In this document: positions 12,301 to 22,828 of the stretch, one piece after another
How positions within the stretch are numbered: the first letter of the stretch is position 1
Layout of the letters: each line of letters begins with the position of its first letter
Source of the DNA: Pagrus major
Taxonomy: Eukaryota > Chordata > Actinopteri > Spariformes > Sparidae
Assembly (NCBI RefSeq): GCF_040436345.1
Contig: NC_133216.1
Location: forward strand, 19,704,792 to 19,768,791
Reading direction: 5' to 3'
Length of the DNA: 64,000 nucleotides
The notes under the pieces: model-generated
The model's database searches: none
What the model was told of the DNA's origin: nothing
What the model saw: only the letters and a program-made list of their open reading frames with translations
Made by a program: the position numbers and the translations under genes

Positions 12301-13980
12301 ATGAAAGTATACTTAATGGCAGCACAGTTGTATAGGATTGCATTAGATTGTGCAAGTGTACCTAACAAAGTGGCCACTCAGTGTACACCACCTCAAAAGT
12401 TTAGGATCACCCAAAAAATGTCATGTTTTCCGTGTAAACCAAGCTTTAATTCATTAAATGTGTGGTCAGATGAATAGAAAACAGAATCAAGACATCGACA
12501 AGGTCCTTTAAACTTTGCTAAGTCAAAGAAATTTGCAGCAATCAATCACAGCCTTGCAGACCATTGGCACTCTAGCTGGCCTCTTGTCCTCTATCTTAGT
12601 TGTGCACCAGGGCCTCTACTTCTCTCTCTTCTCTGGTTCGAGCCAGTTTGTGCTGTTCTCTGAAGGGAGTAGTACACACCGTCATATGAGAACTTTAGGT
12701 ACTTGGCAATTTCTCACATGAAATAGCCTTCATTTCTCAGAACAAGAATAAACTGACGAGTTTCAGAAGAAAGACTAAAGCCGAGCCCACAAATGCTGAT
12801 GCTCCAGATACTCAGAGACTAAATATTTGTATTGGTTCTTTAATCAGCAGAACAGTTTTCAGCTGTGCTAACATGATTGCACAAGCCTTTTCTAATGATT
12901 AATTAGCCCACTTAACACAATAAACTTGGATTAGCTTACACAATTGTCCACTAGACCACAGGGGGGATGGTTGCTGAAAATGGTTGTCTGTGTACCTACG
13001 AAGATACTCCACAAGTCAGCCATCTCCTGCTTAAATACTCTTTTACCACATTTATAACATGTAGACTGTAATTAATGTTATTTTCATAGAATAAAATTGT
13101 GCTTTTCTTTCAAAAATAAGGACATTTCTAAGTGATCCCAAACTTTTGAGCTGTTGTGTATGTTCTGTCGAGTCAAGGGTGTGTAAAACACAATTCGTGT
13201 GTGTGTGTGTCAGTCCTCTGCAGGTGCGTGTCATGAATGATCAGCTCATGTATCTGGAGAGAGCCTTCATAGACCCCCTGGGTCTACCTGGCAGACCCTT
13301 CTACAGGTCAATTAGTCACACACACTCAGTCACATGTTCCCAGTGGTTTAAATGCTTTTACAGTCAAAAAGCATTTTCTACTTGCGTATCAACACAACTG
13401 TGGCTCTACAATATTCTTACAACTACTGACAGATAAACGCTGTATATTTCACACTTACAAACTGCCCATATACACATGATTCCTCACAACAGCAGCTCCC
13501 AACTATTTTTGGCTTGTGACCTCTTTATTCTACAGTTAATGGCCAGAAAATTACTCAGGAATTCACTGAGAAAATCCCAAGTTTATTTCCAATATAATAC
13601 ATCATTGACCATCATTCTGGATACTGTGGAGTGCTAGAAAATAAAAATAAATAAAAATATAAATAAATTTTTTTTTCCCTTTTACCTGAACCATTTTGAG
13701 CTTGTTTTAAAGAAAACACACAAAGATGTTTAATCTGTAATATCTCCAGTATCTTCCTAAACTTAACACTCCCTCTCTTCTCTGTTTCAGACATGTGATT
13801 TTCGCTCCCAGCAGCCATAATAAATACGCAGGGATGTCTTTCCCCGGGATCTATGATGCATTGTTTGACATCGAGAACTCAGCTGACCCGCAGAAGGCCT
13901 GGGAGGAAGTCAAGCGTCAAATCAGCATCGCAGCATTCACTGTTCATGCTGCCGCTATGACCCTAACACCACCTGCATGA
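1023..13980 (+). CDS. naalad2: NAALAD2-type glutamate carboxypeptidase (20 coding exons)
   Basis: Type II membrane zinc peptidase of the M28 glutamate carboxypeptidase family, which removes C-terminal glutamate from N-acetyl-aspartyl-glutamate-like peptides outside the cell. Exons: 1023-1104, 1551-1662, 2941-3127, 4864-4965, 5154-5279, 6671-6751, 6894-6999, 7093-7186, 7505-7600, 8234-8319, 8583-8702, 9205-9287, 9393-9456, 9576-9643, 9795-9886, 10695-10785, 11295-11559, 11655-11736, 13214-13306, 13791-13980. They join in frame to 739 codons plus stop, close to the usual 740-750. A short cytoplasmic tail and one membrane span fill residues 9-30. Zinc ligands by family alignment are H366, D376, E414, D442 and H542; E413 is the catalytic base. 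The arginine patch (R452, R523, R525) and K688/Y689 of the glutamate pocket are kept, so the enzyme should be active. Serine at 508 ([10 protein letters not shown]) and the [13 protein letters not shown] exon 17 favour NAALAD2 over FOLH1. The exon 18 donor (ga/gtgtgt) is weak but its join gives the expected sequence. Confidence 0.92.
1213..1236. repeat. (TG)n microsatellite in naalad2 intron 1
   Basis: Twelve uninterrupted TG units. Confidence 0.9.
4576..4601. repeat. (AC)n microsatellite in naalad2 intron 3
   Basis: About thirteen AC units. The 330 bp before it, beginning with a ggtacactctgcaggatttt word at 4231, resemble the end of a non-autonomous DNA element common in fish, but no paired terminus was found. 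Confidence 0.85.
5280..6670 (+). other. naalad2 intron 5: long, no gene seen
   Basis: This 1.39-kb intron is much longer than its neighbours, suggesting an old insertion. It contains an (AG)n microsatellite at 5892-5917 and AT-rich sequence. No terminal repeats or coding remains could be identified. Confidence 0.4.
5892..5917. repeat. (AG)n microsatellite in naalad2 intron 5
   Basis: Thirteen consecutive AG units within a purine-rich stretch. Confidence 0.85.
8760..8796. repeat. Compound (TG)n(AG)n microsatellite in naalad2 intron 11
   Basis: TG units pass directly into AG units, 58 bp after exon 11. Confidence 0.85.
9326..9351. repeat. (CA)n microsatellite in naalad2 intron 12
   Basis: About thirteen CA units lie inside the 105-bp intron between exons 12 and 13, so they make up a quarter of the intron. 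Confidence 0.85.
10190..10655. mobile_element. Possible decayed MITE in naalad2 intron 16 upstream region
   Basis: The left edge (gatataatatgtaacctt near 10198) and right edge (aattacatactgtgcatttta near 10631) are loosely inverted, and the atgtaa/tgcat words resemble the ends of the element at 1-306. It lies in the intron between exons 15 and 16. The inverted similarity is weak and no target-site duplication was confirmed. Confidence 0.25.
11832..12385. mobile_element. MITE with about 30-bp terminal inverted repeats, TA-flanked
   Basis: The left end (tacactcagtggacacttta) is matched, inverted, by the right end finishing gtggccactcagtgta at 12385; about 27 of 33 bases agree across the arms. 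The ends match a repeat widespread in fish genomes whose terminus reads tacactca-tggccactttattaggtaca. TA at both edges fits insertion at a TA site. There is no coding capacity. It sits in naalad2 intron 18 and abuts the Tc1-type element that follows. Confidence 0.65.
12384..13160 (-). mobile_element. Internally deleted Tc1/mariner transposon
   Basis: The inverted ends read tcaaaagtttaggatcacc on the left and, on the right, the complement of the same motif ending cccaaacttttgagc. This is the standard terminus of a large fish Tc1-like family. Internally, the stretch around 12,600-12,760 (tgtgctgttctctgaaggga and the following bases) matches, as far as I recall the family, the region coding the N-terminal DNA-binding part of the transposase, read on the - strand. 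The catalytic two-thirds is missing and the rest is interrupted, so it is a non-autonomous relic. It begins in the TA that ends the preceding MITE. Confidence 0.75.
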
Positions 13981-14758
13981 AGCAAACAGTTTAAAGCCAT
14001 GTGATCGAGCCATCTATAGACAGATATAACACCAGAATGTGAAGAGAAGGGATATGCTACCTGCAAGAAGCACAGACATGGACAATCCCTGTTTAATGAA
14101 CCAGCCATGATCCGGGGAATGTCCAGAGCTCAGTGACACAGTGACACTCTGAATCACATGAACTGTCTTTTTGCGCCTCTGTGTTTTGTTATTTTGCAAC
14201 AGTAAAGAAATAATTTATGTTTTTAATGTTTTCTTATTTGAGTTTTGTAATAACAGTTTTTGGTCACAGGGGAGCCAAATGAAATCAATCCATCCTTTCA
14301 ATGTGAGCCGAAAGCAATTGTGTCCAAGTCATGTGACAGATGTGACAATTATTTACATTTATGTTGATATTTTTAATAAGTTACTATCCTTAAATTTTGC
14401 ACACATCAAAAATGTAACAAAATGTAATGATAAACCAGAATTAAACCAGTTTTCTCAGTTTGATCAACAGTAACATTTAGTTGACTAAGACTTGAAAATG
14501 AGCTGACTGTGAGTTGAGGGGTAAGACACAGACTATATGACAAAAAGGTATTTCAAAATATGTGAAAACTATTCAGTATATTGTGAGACACATCAGTTTC
14601 ACAGTTGGACAACAGATGCTATTGTCATCTCTGGCTCACAGGATGGAAAAGCTACAGTGTGAAGGAAATAACATAACATAAAATATGCAGAACATATCCT
14701 TCAGAAACAAACGATTTCATCATTGAACAACATTAACAGACTTAAGAGATGAAATAAA
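13981..14758 (+). other. naalad2 3' UTR candidate and polyadenylation signals
   Basis: Candidate signals are agtaaa near 14201, attaaa near 14440 and a canonical aataaa at 14753-14758. The sequence alone does not show which is used. Confidence 0.4.
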
Positions 14759-14971
14759 ATGCACTGAAAATTCAAGTGTTCCCTGATCCTTCTATAATGT
14801 TGTTTCTGCCATTATGCCATTATTAAGGATTTTGTGTCCACTGATATGAAAGGATTGTAGATACAAGGAAGATGATGCAGGAGGACATTACGCTCAAACA
14901 GTGAGAGATCTGACTTTACGTGGCGACACTGGAAGTGAAGAAAAAGACCAGGGCAGTGAGGCTTAAGGCGG

Positions 14972-15623
14972 CTATGTTTGTTTGACCTCTTCCTGTTGTT
15001 GACCCTGTCGGAGGAAGGGCAAGTCCAGACAGGCTCGTGTGATCAGCTCAGCCTTCTTCAGCGACGCCTCCATGTCTGCAGCCATCAGGTTCACTCAAGT
15101 TTGGATCTTTGTCTGGCACATGCTTCCAGTTTAAAAAACACACCTACACTGATTTCTTTTGGCAGATGTTAGTAAAAGAAAAAGCCTCTAAATACTGTTA
15201 TATCTGTTGTCTGAGTACTGCAGCTGTTCCTTGTGCTTCTTCAATTATATGGGTTAATATTTTCTTAGATTTCAGGGCTTTGATATCACAGGCCATCCTT
15301 AGCATATAGTCTGCCACAGTGGGTTTAGTTATACTACCACAAGAGGGTGCCATAGTTGTAACAAATTTTACTCACAGCAACCTTGGACCTTTTTAGATCT
15401 TCTGTTCAATCTCTTTAACTCCCTCAAACCCATACAGATGTTCACCTGGAGCAATCAAAGACATACAGCAGAGTTATTTGGACATATGAGGGAGTGTGTG
15501 TGAGAGTGAGTATGCTGTCATGTTTGTGTATATTTCCACCGTGGTGCTGTCGGCCTCCATGTAGCTGAGCTCTGGTAGGTGAAGGAGTTCTTGGCATGGA
15601 TGGAGATGATGATTAAAAACATT
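14972..15623 (-). pseudogene. Possible gene relic or unplaced 3' end, product not recognised
   Basis: Three exon-like blocks on the - strand join in frame across plausible splice sites: 15623-15540 (phase 0 end, donor gtggaa), 15445-15376 (acceptor ctccag, donor gtgagt) and 15310-15198 (acceptor tggcag), ending in TAA. Together they give 88 codons with charged, helix-like composition (for example KALKSKKILTHIIEEAQ). A fourth open block at 15085-14972 (MAADMEASLKKAELITRACL and on, ending TAG) looks equally gene-like but cannot be joined in phase to the third. No upstream exons or start were found and the family was not recognised. It could be a decayed duplicate, a retained 3' end of a lost gene, or chance open frames. 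Confidence 0.3.
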
Positions 15624-16750
15624 CTTGGTCAATGCATGTGCTTCTAATTCATTGTTTTGTCTTTATTTATGATACTGAATACAAATGAATACCTGTTATG
15701 CATCTTAACTGGATAATATATACTATTTATTCTGTGTGACAGTTTGTCATTGCCTGTTTATGTCGTATTTATTATGGTTATGTTATAAAGGAAAAGAAAA
15801 AAGAAAAGCATACATCTTGTTTATAAAGTATACTATTTTTCAAAGGCAAGTTGAGTGAAATAAAGTATCATGTACTCTGTTTTACTTTCCAGCTGTGGGT
15901 GGAGTTTTGATGAACTGCTGATTCAGCAGCTTCCCTGTTCGACCAAACACCTGTCACAAAAGAAGCATTGCCTGATATGTGCTGCTTGCATAACCCAACA
16001 CATTTACATGCTTACACGCACCTTCCACAGAACTGATATTTGCATCTTCTACGACCAAACAAACTAATCTCACCGTTAGGCTGCTGAACTTGTTTTTGCA
16101 TGTGGTTTGTGGAAACACAGAGTTGTTGTTTGATGCTCTTGGATCGACACAAAGGCCTTGTAGCACCTAATATTGTAATAATTTCCTGGAAATGTTATAG
16201 CCCCTGAAAATGTTATACAAGTTGCACTTAAAGCAACATTATGTAGAAATTGTGTGGGATCTGGGCCCCCCCACACACAGTTTCTGAGTGCAACACACAA
16301 CACACACAAACATGAAGAAATGCCATCAACATCAAGCACAATACTTCATGTTTCATTTGAGGGCATTTGGGAATGCAGAGAACTGTTTTAAAGGGACAGT
16401 CTGATCACCATAAACATCAACACTTGATCAGTGTTTGACTGTTTTTGTAAAACCAAAGACACATGCTACATATTGATTTGGTTGTGCTGTCAGTCTGCTT
16501 TGAATCTCTGTTGTGAGCATGTATTCACCATACAATATCACACAAATATACCATGACATGTGATTTTACCGTAAAATGAATTCAAAGAACTGAATTGTAC
16601 TAAAGTTTAAGACTCATTCTCCTCACCATTCTCTATAGGTGCCCATGTGTTATAATGCATCCACAGTGTCTCTACAGGCATTAGATTAAATCAGCTTAAA
16701 AACAAATGAGCATCCGGGTGTGGGTGTATTTCTTTGGCAGGAGAGGTAAA
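15624..16750. other. Intergenic, no gene seen
   Basis: AT-rich sequence with scattered remnants resembling short fish repeats (for example a gcaacattatgtagaaatt word near 16233). No open frame with family resemblance and no clear element boundaries were found. Confidence 0.4.
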
Positions 16751-16754
16751 CAGC

Positions 16755-16844
16755 TCTATAAAGTGATGTATTGTGAATACTCCTGTTCACATTTCCCTAC
16801 ATACCCTCCCAACACATTCTGAAGAGCAACGCGTCATTTGCTGG
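16755..16844 (+). promoter_or_regulatory. Probable core promoter and untranslated first exon of the Ig/lectin gene
   Basis: A TATA-like ctataaag lies at 16755-16762. The following 5' UTR exon would begin about 16790 and ends at 16844 with a perfect donor (gtaagt at 16845). It would splice to the acceptor at 17351-17352, ten bases before the start codon. The arrangement is inferred from motifs. Confidence 0.45.
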
Positions 16845-17362
16845 GTAAGTCTACGATTCAAACAGCTGCTAGAAATTTCATTTTGTTCTTCAATCCTGTG
16901 GAGCTGAGTAATACATGTGTTACAAATTCACTGAAATAGATATTTCAATTTTGATGTGAAGTTGTACATTTAAAAGTGTGTTGTGACGCAGGGAGACCTG
17001 TGTCTTACACATTAGGTGTATGTCAGATAAATGTCATAATAATCTACAAAAAACAAACAAACATTTGAATCATTTTCCTTCAACAAATTGAACATTACAT
17101 TCTCAACTAATGCACTGCCGCATGTGAAAATAGGCAAATTAGGGCTGTGGTACTTTTATGTAATGTGCTGGTACAGGACAACACAGAACAGGTCAGTTTA
17201 AATCTATGCTAAGTACATTAACAAAAGGTAAATGACACAGACCTGTGATTTCTGAGTTATTAAGGAAATCCTATAAATAGATGTGTTTAATAATCTACAT
17301 TTAAGATGTGGTGTGCGCTTATCTTCTCAACTTGCAAACTTTTTTTTTTTAGGTTTGTGGCC

Positions 17363-20099
17363 ATGGCAAAGTTCATCCATCTGTCACTGCTGCTGGGTAT
17401 GTTTTATTATTAGATGTATTTAGAAGCCTTTTTTGTTTAATTTTATCAAGATAATTATTTTCTTTATGTTTAATCACTGTGCATATCACTGCAGTGTTTT
17501 ATTGTTGATATGAATAAATAAAGAGCTTATTACTGTATTTTTTTATTCTTTGCAGTAGGATTTGCTTTTCTTGTTCATACTAGTTTCTGGTTTACCTTGC
17601 TTTCTGAGTAATTAGGTTTGTGCAAAAAAAAAAAAAGATTCTCATATATGGTTTTTCTCACGTAGCAGCAACAGCCCAGCTGCCTCTGGTTTCAGTGACA
17701 AAGATATTTTTCAAGAGGAGAGGCAGAGTCACTTTCAAATTTCCTACACACTGGACCGTTGAATACTGTTGCAGATATAACAGGTGTAAGTTTGTGGACG
17801 AAAAATTCCAACACCCTAAAATCAATGTGAACAAAGAAGACCTGACTATTCATCATCTTAATATGGTAAGAGACGGGAATTACTGCTGCTATGGTGACTC
17901 AAACCGTCCAATCCACACTGATCTGCTTCTGTGTCTGAATATAACAGGTGAGCACTTTAATCCTTTGACAAGCATATTAATTATCTTCCCAATCAAATCA
18001 TTATTTTATATGGTTTGTTAACATTACTTTTCATGAGAAGAATTCGAAAGCCTCTGTTTATAACTTCACGTTTTCAATTTCCAAGTACCCAGTTTTCCTT
18101 AAATGAACGAGCAGGATGAGTTTTATTGTAACTACTGAGGGAGTCATCACATGTTGAGAATGTCTTTGTCTTCAGTGTCCTGAGTCCGACCATATGAGAG
18201 ATTGGCTTAAGGGTAAACACTACAGGTGAACGGGGTAAAATGTATCACCATGAAACTTCCCCAGTTGAATATTTACATTAAGACAATTATTTTTCTATTA
18301 CAAGTTTTATGATATTGTATGTTAAAATATGCAAATGAGACATTATCTAATCAAATGGTTCTCATTATGCATTTATTATTGTCATCTTAGTATCATTATC
18401 TTAGTATCATTATCTTTTTATTGTAAATAAATCGTACCTAATGTTCAATCAGATAGGTGCATATTATCTATACAGTGCTCATGACTGAGAAGCATATTAT
18501 TCAAATGCAACTCACAAAGGGAAGGGCCACGGCCCCCCCTGGAGGACACCACTGTATATAACTGTTGCTTAAGATGAAATGTTATTAAAAGAAACTGTTT
18601 GTCCAGCACACACATACACAAACTCACTCGTGCACACACACGAGCCCTGAAGAGTAATGAGGATAAAGGACTTTGGAGACCCTGGATTTATGAGAAAAAA
18701 ACCTGTTTTGAGAAAATAGCCTGTGTTATAAAATTCCATACAATTTTAAAGACAAAAATAGTGAATAGGGTAAAAATTTTAACAAATATATCACCATGAA
18801 ACCTTCCAGTTGTTTATTTAATACTTACACTAAGATAGTTCAACAAATACAAATTAAATAGGCTCTAATTTGCATAAATGTCACTAAAATAAACACCTAA
18901 AAGTGTATTTTGGACATTTTCTATTCACTAGTCTGAAAGAAGAGTTGGTATGGAAACAAAATAGCCCAAAATTGAACAGTGCATGAAAAAAATGGTATCA
19001 TCACCTGTCTCCCCTTAAAAAATACTATTTGCTCAGTCACAAAATTACAGATCCAGGGCAGAAAAACAGCTATAACATATTTTCAGGAGAAAAACATTTA
19101 GCCACTACACCTAGAGGAATGAATGAGGTTATGGAAATCTGTTTGAACTCCAGTCTAACTGTTTGTTTCAATTCTTGTGTGTTTATATATCAGGTTGTAC
19201 GAAAAAAGAATCTCCCAACTGTCGTGTTGAATTTCCATACTGTCCACCCCTTACTGAAGGAGACTGTAAGATAATCTGTGATGGAAATCAGATCTCCAAG
19301 CTCATGTAAATTTCATATATTTTTCATAAAAAAGTAAATATCTGTTTTGTGGAATTGTGACCATAAAAAACCCTAATGAGCCAGCATGTTTGTGTCAGTT
19401 ATTTTTACGTTTACAGAAATAAGACTAAGTAGCACTACATCACTGTGGGTGCATCTGATTAAATAAAGATTTGTAATCAGACTTACATTTTCCCCCCACA
19501 GCAACAATGAATGTCACCTGGGAGCATCTTGTAACAATGTTGAGATACAGCTTAATGATCACTACCTCAGCTACAGCAGCAGTGAAAATGGTAATTGATT
19601 TCATTTCATGTTTAAATGACATGGTAATTATTTTTGCAGTATCTTTATTTACCCCATAGATTTACCTTTGAAATAACAAATGAAAGTTATTTTGCAAGAT
19701 GGCGAAAATGCTGCAGATCTCCAGTTCAACCGGGAAGCCAAAAGCTGGATTGATGCCCTGGAGCACTGCCAAAACCAGGAGTCCTCCCTGGTTCAAATCA
19801 CCGACCAGATAATGCAGGAAAAGGTGAACTCTTCCCTGCTAAACAAGATAAACAGCATGCAGAATGGGGCGTGGATTGGCCTGGAGCGGTCCATCTTCGG
19901 AAAAAGCGACGTCCCCTGGAAGTGGACTTCAGGGTCAGAGGTTAAAGAATATCTGTCCTGGAACACAAGCTTTCCTGTCGACACCTTGAACCACCACTGT
20001 GGAAAGATCATCTGGGTAGAAGAGTTAGAACAGTTCAAGTGGCTGGATGCTTGCTGCCATGAGGAGCTGCCTTTCATCTGCCAAAGTAATCAGATTTAG
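17363..20099 (+). CDS. Secreted Ig-like plus C-type lectin domain protein
   Basis: Coding exons 17363-17396, 17666-17947, 19194-19305, 19502-19590 and 19699-20099 join in frame to 305 residues plus stop. Residues 1-16 form a signal peptide (MAKFIHLSLLLG, then AATA). Exon 2 (residues 12-106) codes one Ig-like domain: a DGNYCCYG motif replaces the usual D-G/A-Y-C, and paired cysteines follow the C strand, as in CD300/pIgR-like domains, but the B-strand cysteine position reads FKF. Exons 3 and 4 add a cysteine-rich linker of about 65 residues. Exon 5 (residues 173-305) is a C-type lectin domain with WIGL, CGKI and WLDAC...LPFIC landmarks. The calcium and sugar motifs EPN/QPD and WND are not seen (WLD instead), so calcium-dependent sugar binding is unlikely. 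No membrane span follows, so a soluble protein is expected. An innate-immune recognition role is inference. No named orthologue is claimed. Confidence 0.75.
18238..18850. repeat. Paired dispersed repeat copies in the Ig/lectin gene intron
   Basis: Two diverged direct copies of a segment with the core tatcaccatgaaac lie near 18,240-18,300 and 18,787-18,850, both in the intron between coding exons 2 and 3. A partly inverted edge (cacctgtctccccttaaaa near 19,000) suggests one old transposable element, but limits are unclear. Confidence 0.3.
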
Positions 20100-21267
20100 T
20101 CAGTTATTCATTTCCTGTTTCGAATGAAAGGCCTTGCTGAAGGTTTCTCACCTGAAGACTGACATGTTTTGTCTCTTATATCTCAGCAGCTCCTACATAA
20201 AGACTGTGTGGCCGCCTGGAAACTACAAAAGACGCTCCACCATTCCTTTTGATATTAAGCTTCATTGAATACTGGCGTGTTGGGCTACTGCAATGGCTTG
20301 TATTTACTTTTTATTGCACTTGTTCTCCCTTAATGATATTTATTATATATACAGTATATATTGACTTTATTATAATAACTGGGGGACATGTCCCCGCCAC
20401 TTTTTGAAATCGCCAACTTTGTCCCTCTCACTTTTTAAAGCATTATGAGTTAAAGGTGTTGTTTGTAAGAAAAGTTGATTTTTGAGTCTCATTACCAACT
20501 CGTCAAATAATGAGGCTCTGAAAAATCAATTTTTCTTACGAATAACACCTTTAAAGATGTGCTAAAAAGAGCTTGCACTCAAATGCTAACTTATAAATGA
20601 GATTACATTAATTTTGATGTGCCATGTGTGATTAGATTGCCTCAAATCGCATATGTTGAAGATAATTTGAAATAAAAAGAGTGTTTTTAATCTGAGCCCT
20701 AATGTCCCCACCACTTTTCAACAAAGTGACGCTCTTGTCAAGTCTAAACAACAGCCTTCAACACATGCAGGAAAACTGTTATTTTGTCACTGAATAAAGA
20801 TTTTACAGCAAAGCAGTTTAACTTAACATCTATCAATAAGGTTGATTTATTATCTTGAGCTAACGTTGATAACATTATTCCTGCAGTTGTTCTATGTTGT
20901 CATACTTTAAGGCAGTCATGTTGAATATTGTTACTTGATGCAGAATTGTGCGGTCAACTTTGTGCATTTTATGCTGATTATTTTCATTGTTGACTCTGAA
21001 GTAGCTGAGGTTAAAAGCCCTTTAGATGTGCTGTTATGCTTTTTTTTAAACTACCATAAATATTTACTCTGATCTCATACAATACCTTAATCAAACTGCC
21101 TGAAATCGCATGTTGAAGACTGTTTATAAATTGTTTTCATCTCAGTCTTGATGTCCTTGTGACACCTTGTAATAGCTGACTGATTTGCTTTCCTTCCCTG
21201 TAAAACCAACATGCACATATTGTACTGTAATGTACTGCATGCACTTGTTGATCATTTATCCAATAAA
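20100..21267 (+). other. 3' UTR candidate of the Ig/lectin gene with polyA signals
   Basis: Canonical aataaa hexamers occur at 20671-20676, 20793-20798 and 21262-21267. No coding sequence is seen. The stretch includes the hairpin at 20450-20555. Confidence 0.4.
20450..20555. repeat. Long inverted repeat (hairpin), about 40-bp arms
   Basis: Bases 20450-20488 (starting ttaaaggtgttgtttgtaag) pair with 20515-20555 (ending ataacacctttaaag) with few mismatches, around a 26-base loop. The ttaaaggtgtt / aacacctttaa ends suggest a very small foldback MITE inserted in the 3' region of the Ig/lectin gene; if transcribed it would fold into a stable stem. Confidence 0.6.
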
Positions 21268-22689
21268 CAACTTCACCGATTCCTCTTCCTCTAGTGACAT
21301 TTCAGTTGTAGTTCCCTCGGCTACAAACAAAGTATACAGACTAATGAATAAATAATGAAGTCACATAAATGAACTATTCATTGCGAAGTGTTGATGATGG
21401 TTTACGCATGTTTAATTATAATGGTGCCAATAACATAACCACCCAATATAAATCCAGAGCTGAGCAAGACACAAAAAAAGAAAAAGAAAATACAGGAACC
21501 ACCTGTCCATAAAACTTGGACATTTATCATCCATTTTCACCTTATCAATCATATTTACGGGGGCTGAGCGAGTACTCAGTTGTATACAAGTAAACAGATA
21601 ACATACTTTTTACCAGTAAAATGTGTCAATATCCAACTCAGGATGAATAAAAAAATCCTTGTGATCAATAATACTGATCTGAAGCTCAATTCTGAGGCTG
21701 TTCTTCTAATATATAATAAACAACTTGCGGTTACCACACCCACTTCCCATTTAAACCCTGTCCATTCAGAGTACAAATACAGATAATCTCAAACAAAAAA
21801 CATAGTTGGGCGAACAGATACAGATAATGGTGTAATCACTCATCCGTAGTATTTTCCAGATTTTTCTCGAAATCATGATAACTTCTTTTACACTTCACAC
21901 AAACAAACAAAAAGCATTAAATATCCCTTTTAACAGAGAAGACAGTTCACAGTGTGATCTTTTCACAGAGAAAAACAAAAGATCTTCGCTAGAATTCCCC
22001 CTTTAGTCACTCTTATTACTGCTGTCAGGTGGTTACATGAAAACCTAAAACAAAGACGTAAACAAATGCTAAAAGCATGCAGAGTACCACATAATATATT
22101 CTGATGTGATGAACTGTTGCAAAAAAGACAGAGGAGCAAATGTATAAATTCAGGAAGTACAAAAACACTCAGAGACACAGACAAACAGTATGATTTAAAG
22201 CCACAACTATTTAGAAATAAAGCTTTTCATTTATAAATATAATTAATTTTCATCCAGATTCCATTTGAAAACACAAACAAAACAAACTATAAATTTATAT
22301 CACTATATATGTTTCCTCCAACAATCTAAGGAGTAGAGCGGTGTGTGACACTAAAAATGCATTATATGGTTTGCATATACAGATGGGAACATCGGTTTCA
22401 TACTGCTGTATAGTATAAGGTTTTCTTTGAATGATCAAAGTCAGATTCCTCACATTTTCTAATCACATTTTCTGATCTTTGCTGCTGAGTTTACATTTTA
22501 TGAATCTCTAAAGAGTTCGTTTCTTCTTTTATCATTTCAATGTATTTAGGTGTGGACAAAAATATCCATAAAACTAAATAAAAGATGACAGCTGAATGAA
22601 GTAAAAATCCATTGCGGGAATGCATTTTTATTAGTGCTTGTTGTAAGACATGACAGACTCTTCTGAAACATAAATGCATAGAATAACAT
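21268..22689. other. Intergenic between convergent genes, no gene seen
   Basis: AT-rich sequence between the + strand lectin gene and the - strand NLR-like gene. Short open frames on both strands have no recognisable features. Confidence 0.4.
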
Positions 22690-22695
22690 TTTATT
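22690..22695 (-). terminator. PolyA signal candidate of the NLR-like gene
   Basis: tttatt on the + strand reads aataaa on the - strand, 134 bases after the stop codon. A second copy lies at 22627-22632. Confidence 0.45.
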
Positions 22696-22828
22696 TTGTC
22701 TGGTGAAACTCTTTTATGTCTTAATCAAAATTATTGAAAGACATTTAATGTTGTGGAAGCCTAAATGACACAAACTCTATCAAATCACGTTGAGTTCTCA
22801 AACTTTCTTGATTCGATCTCACACAGAC

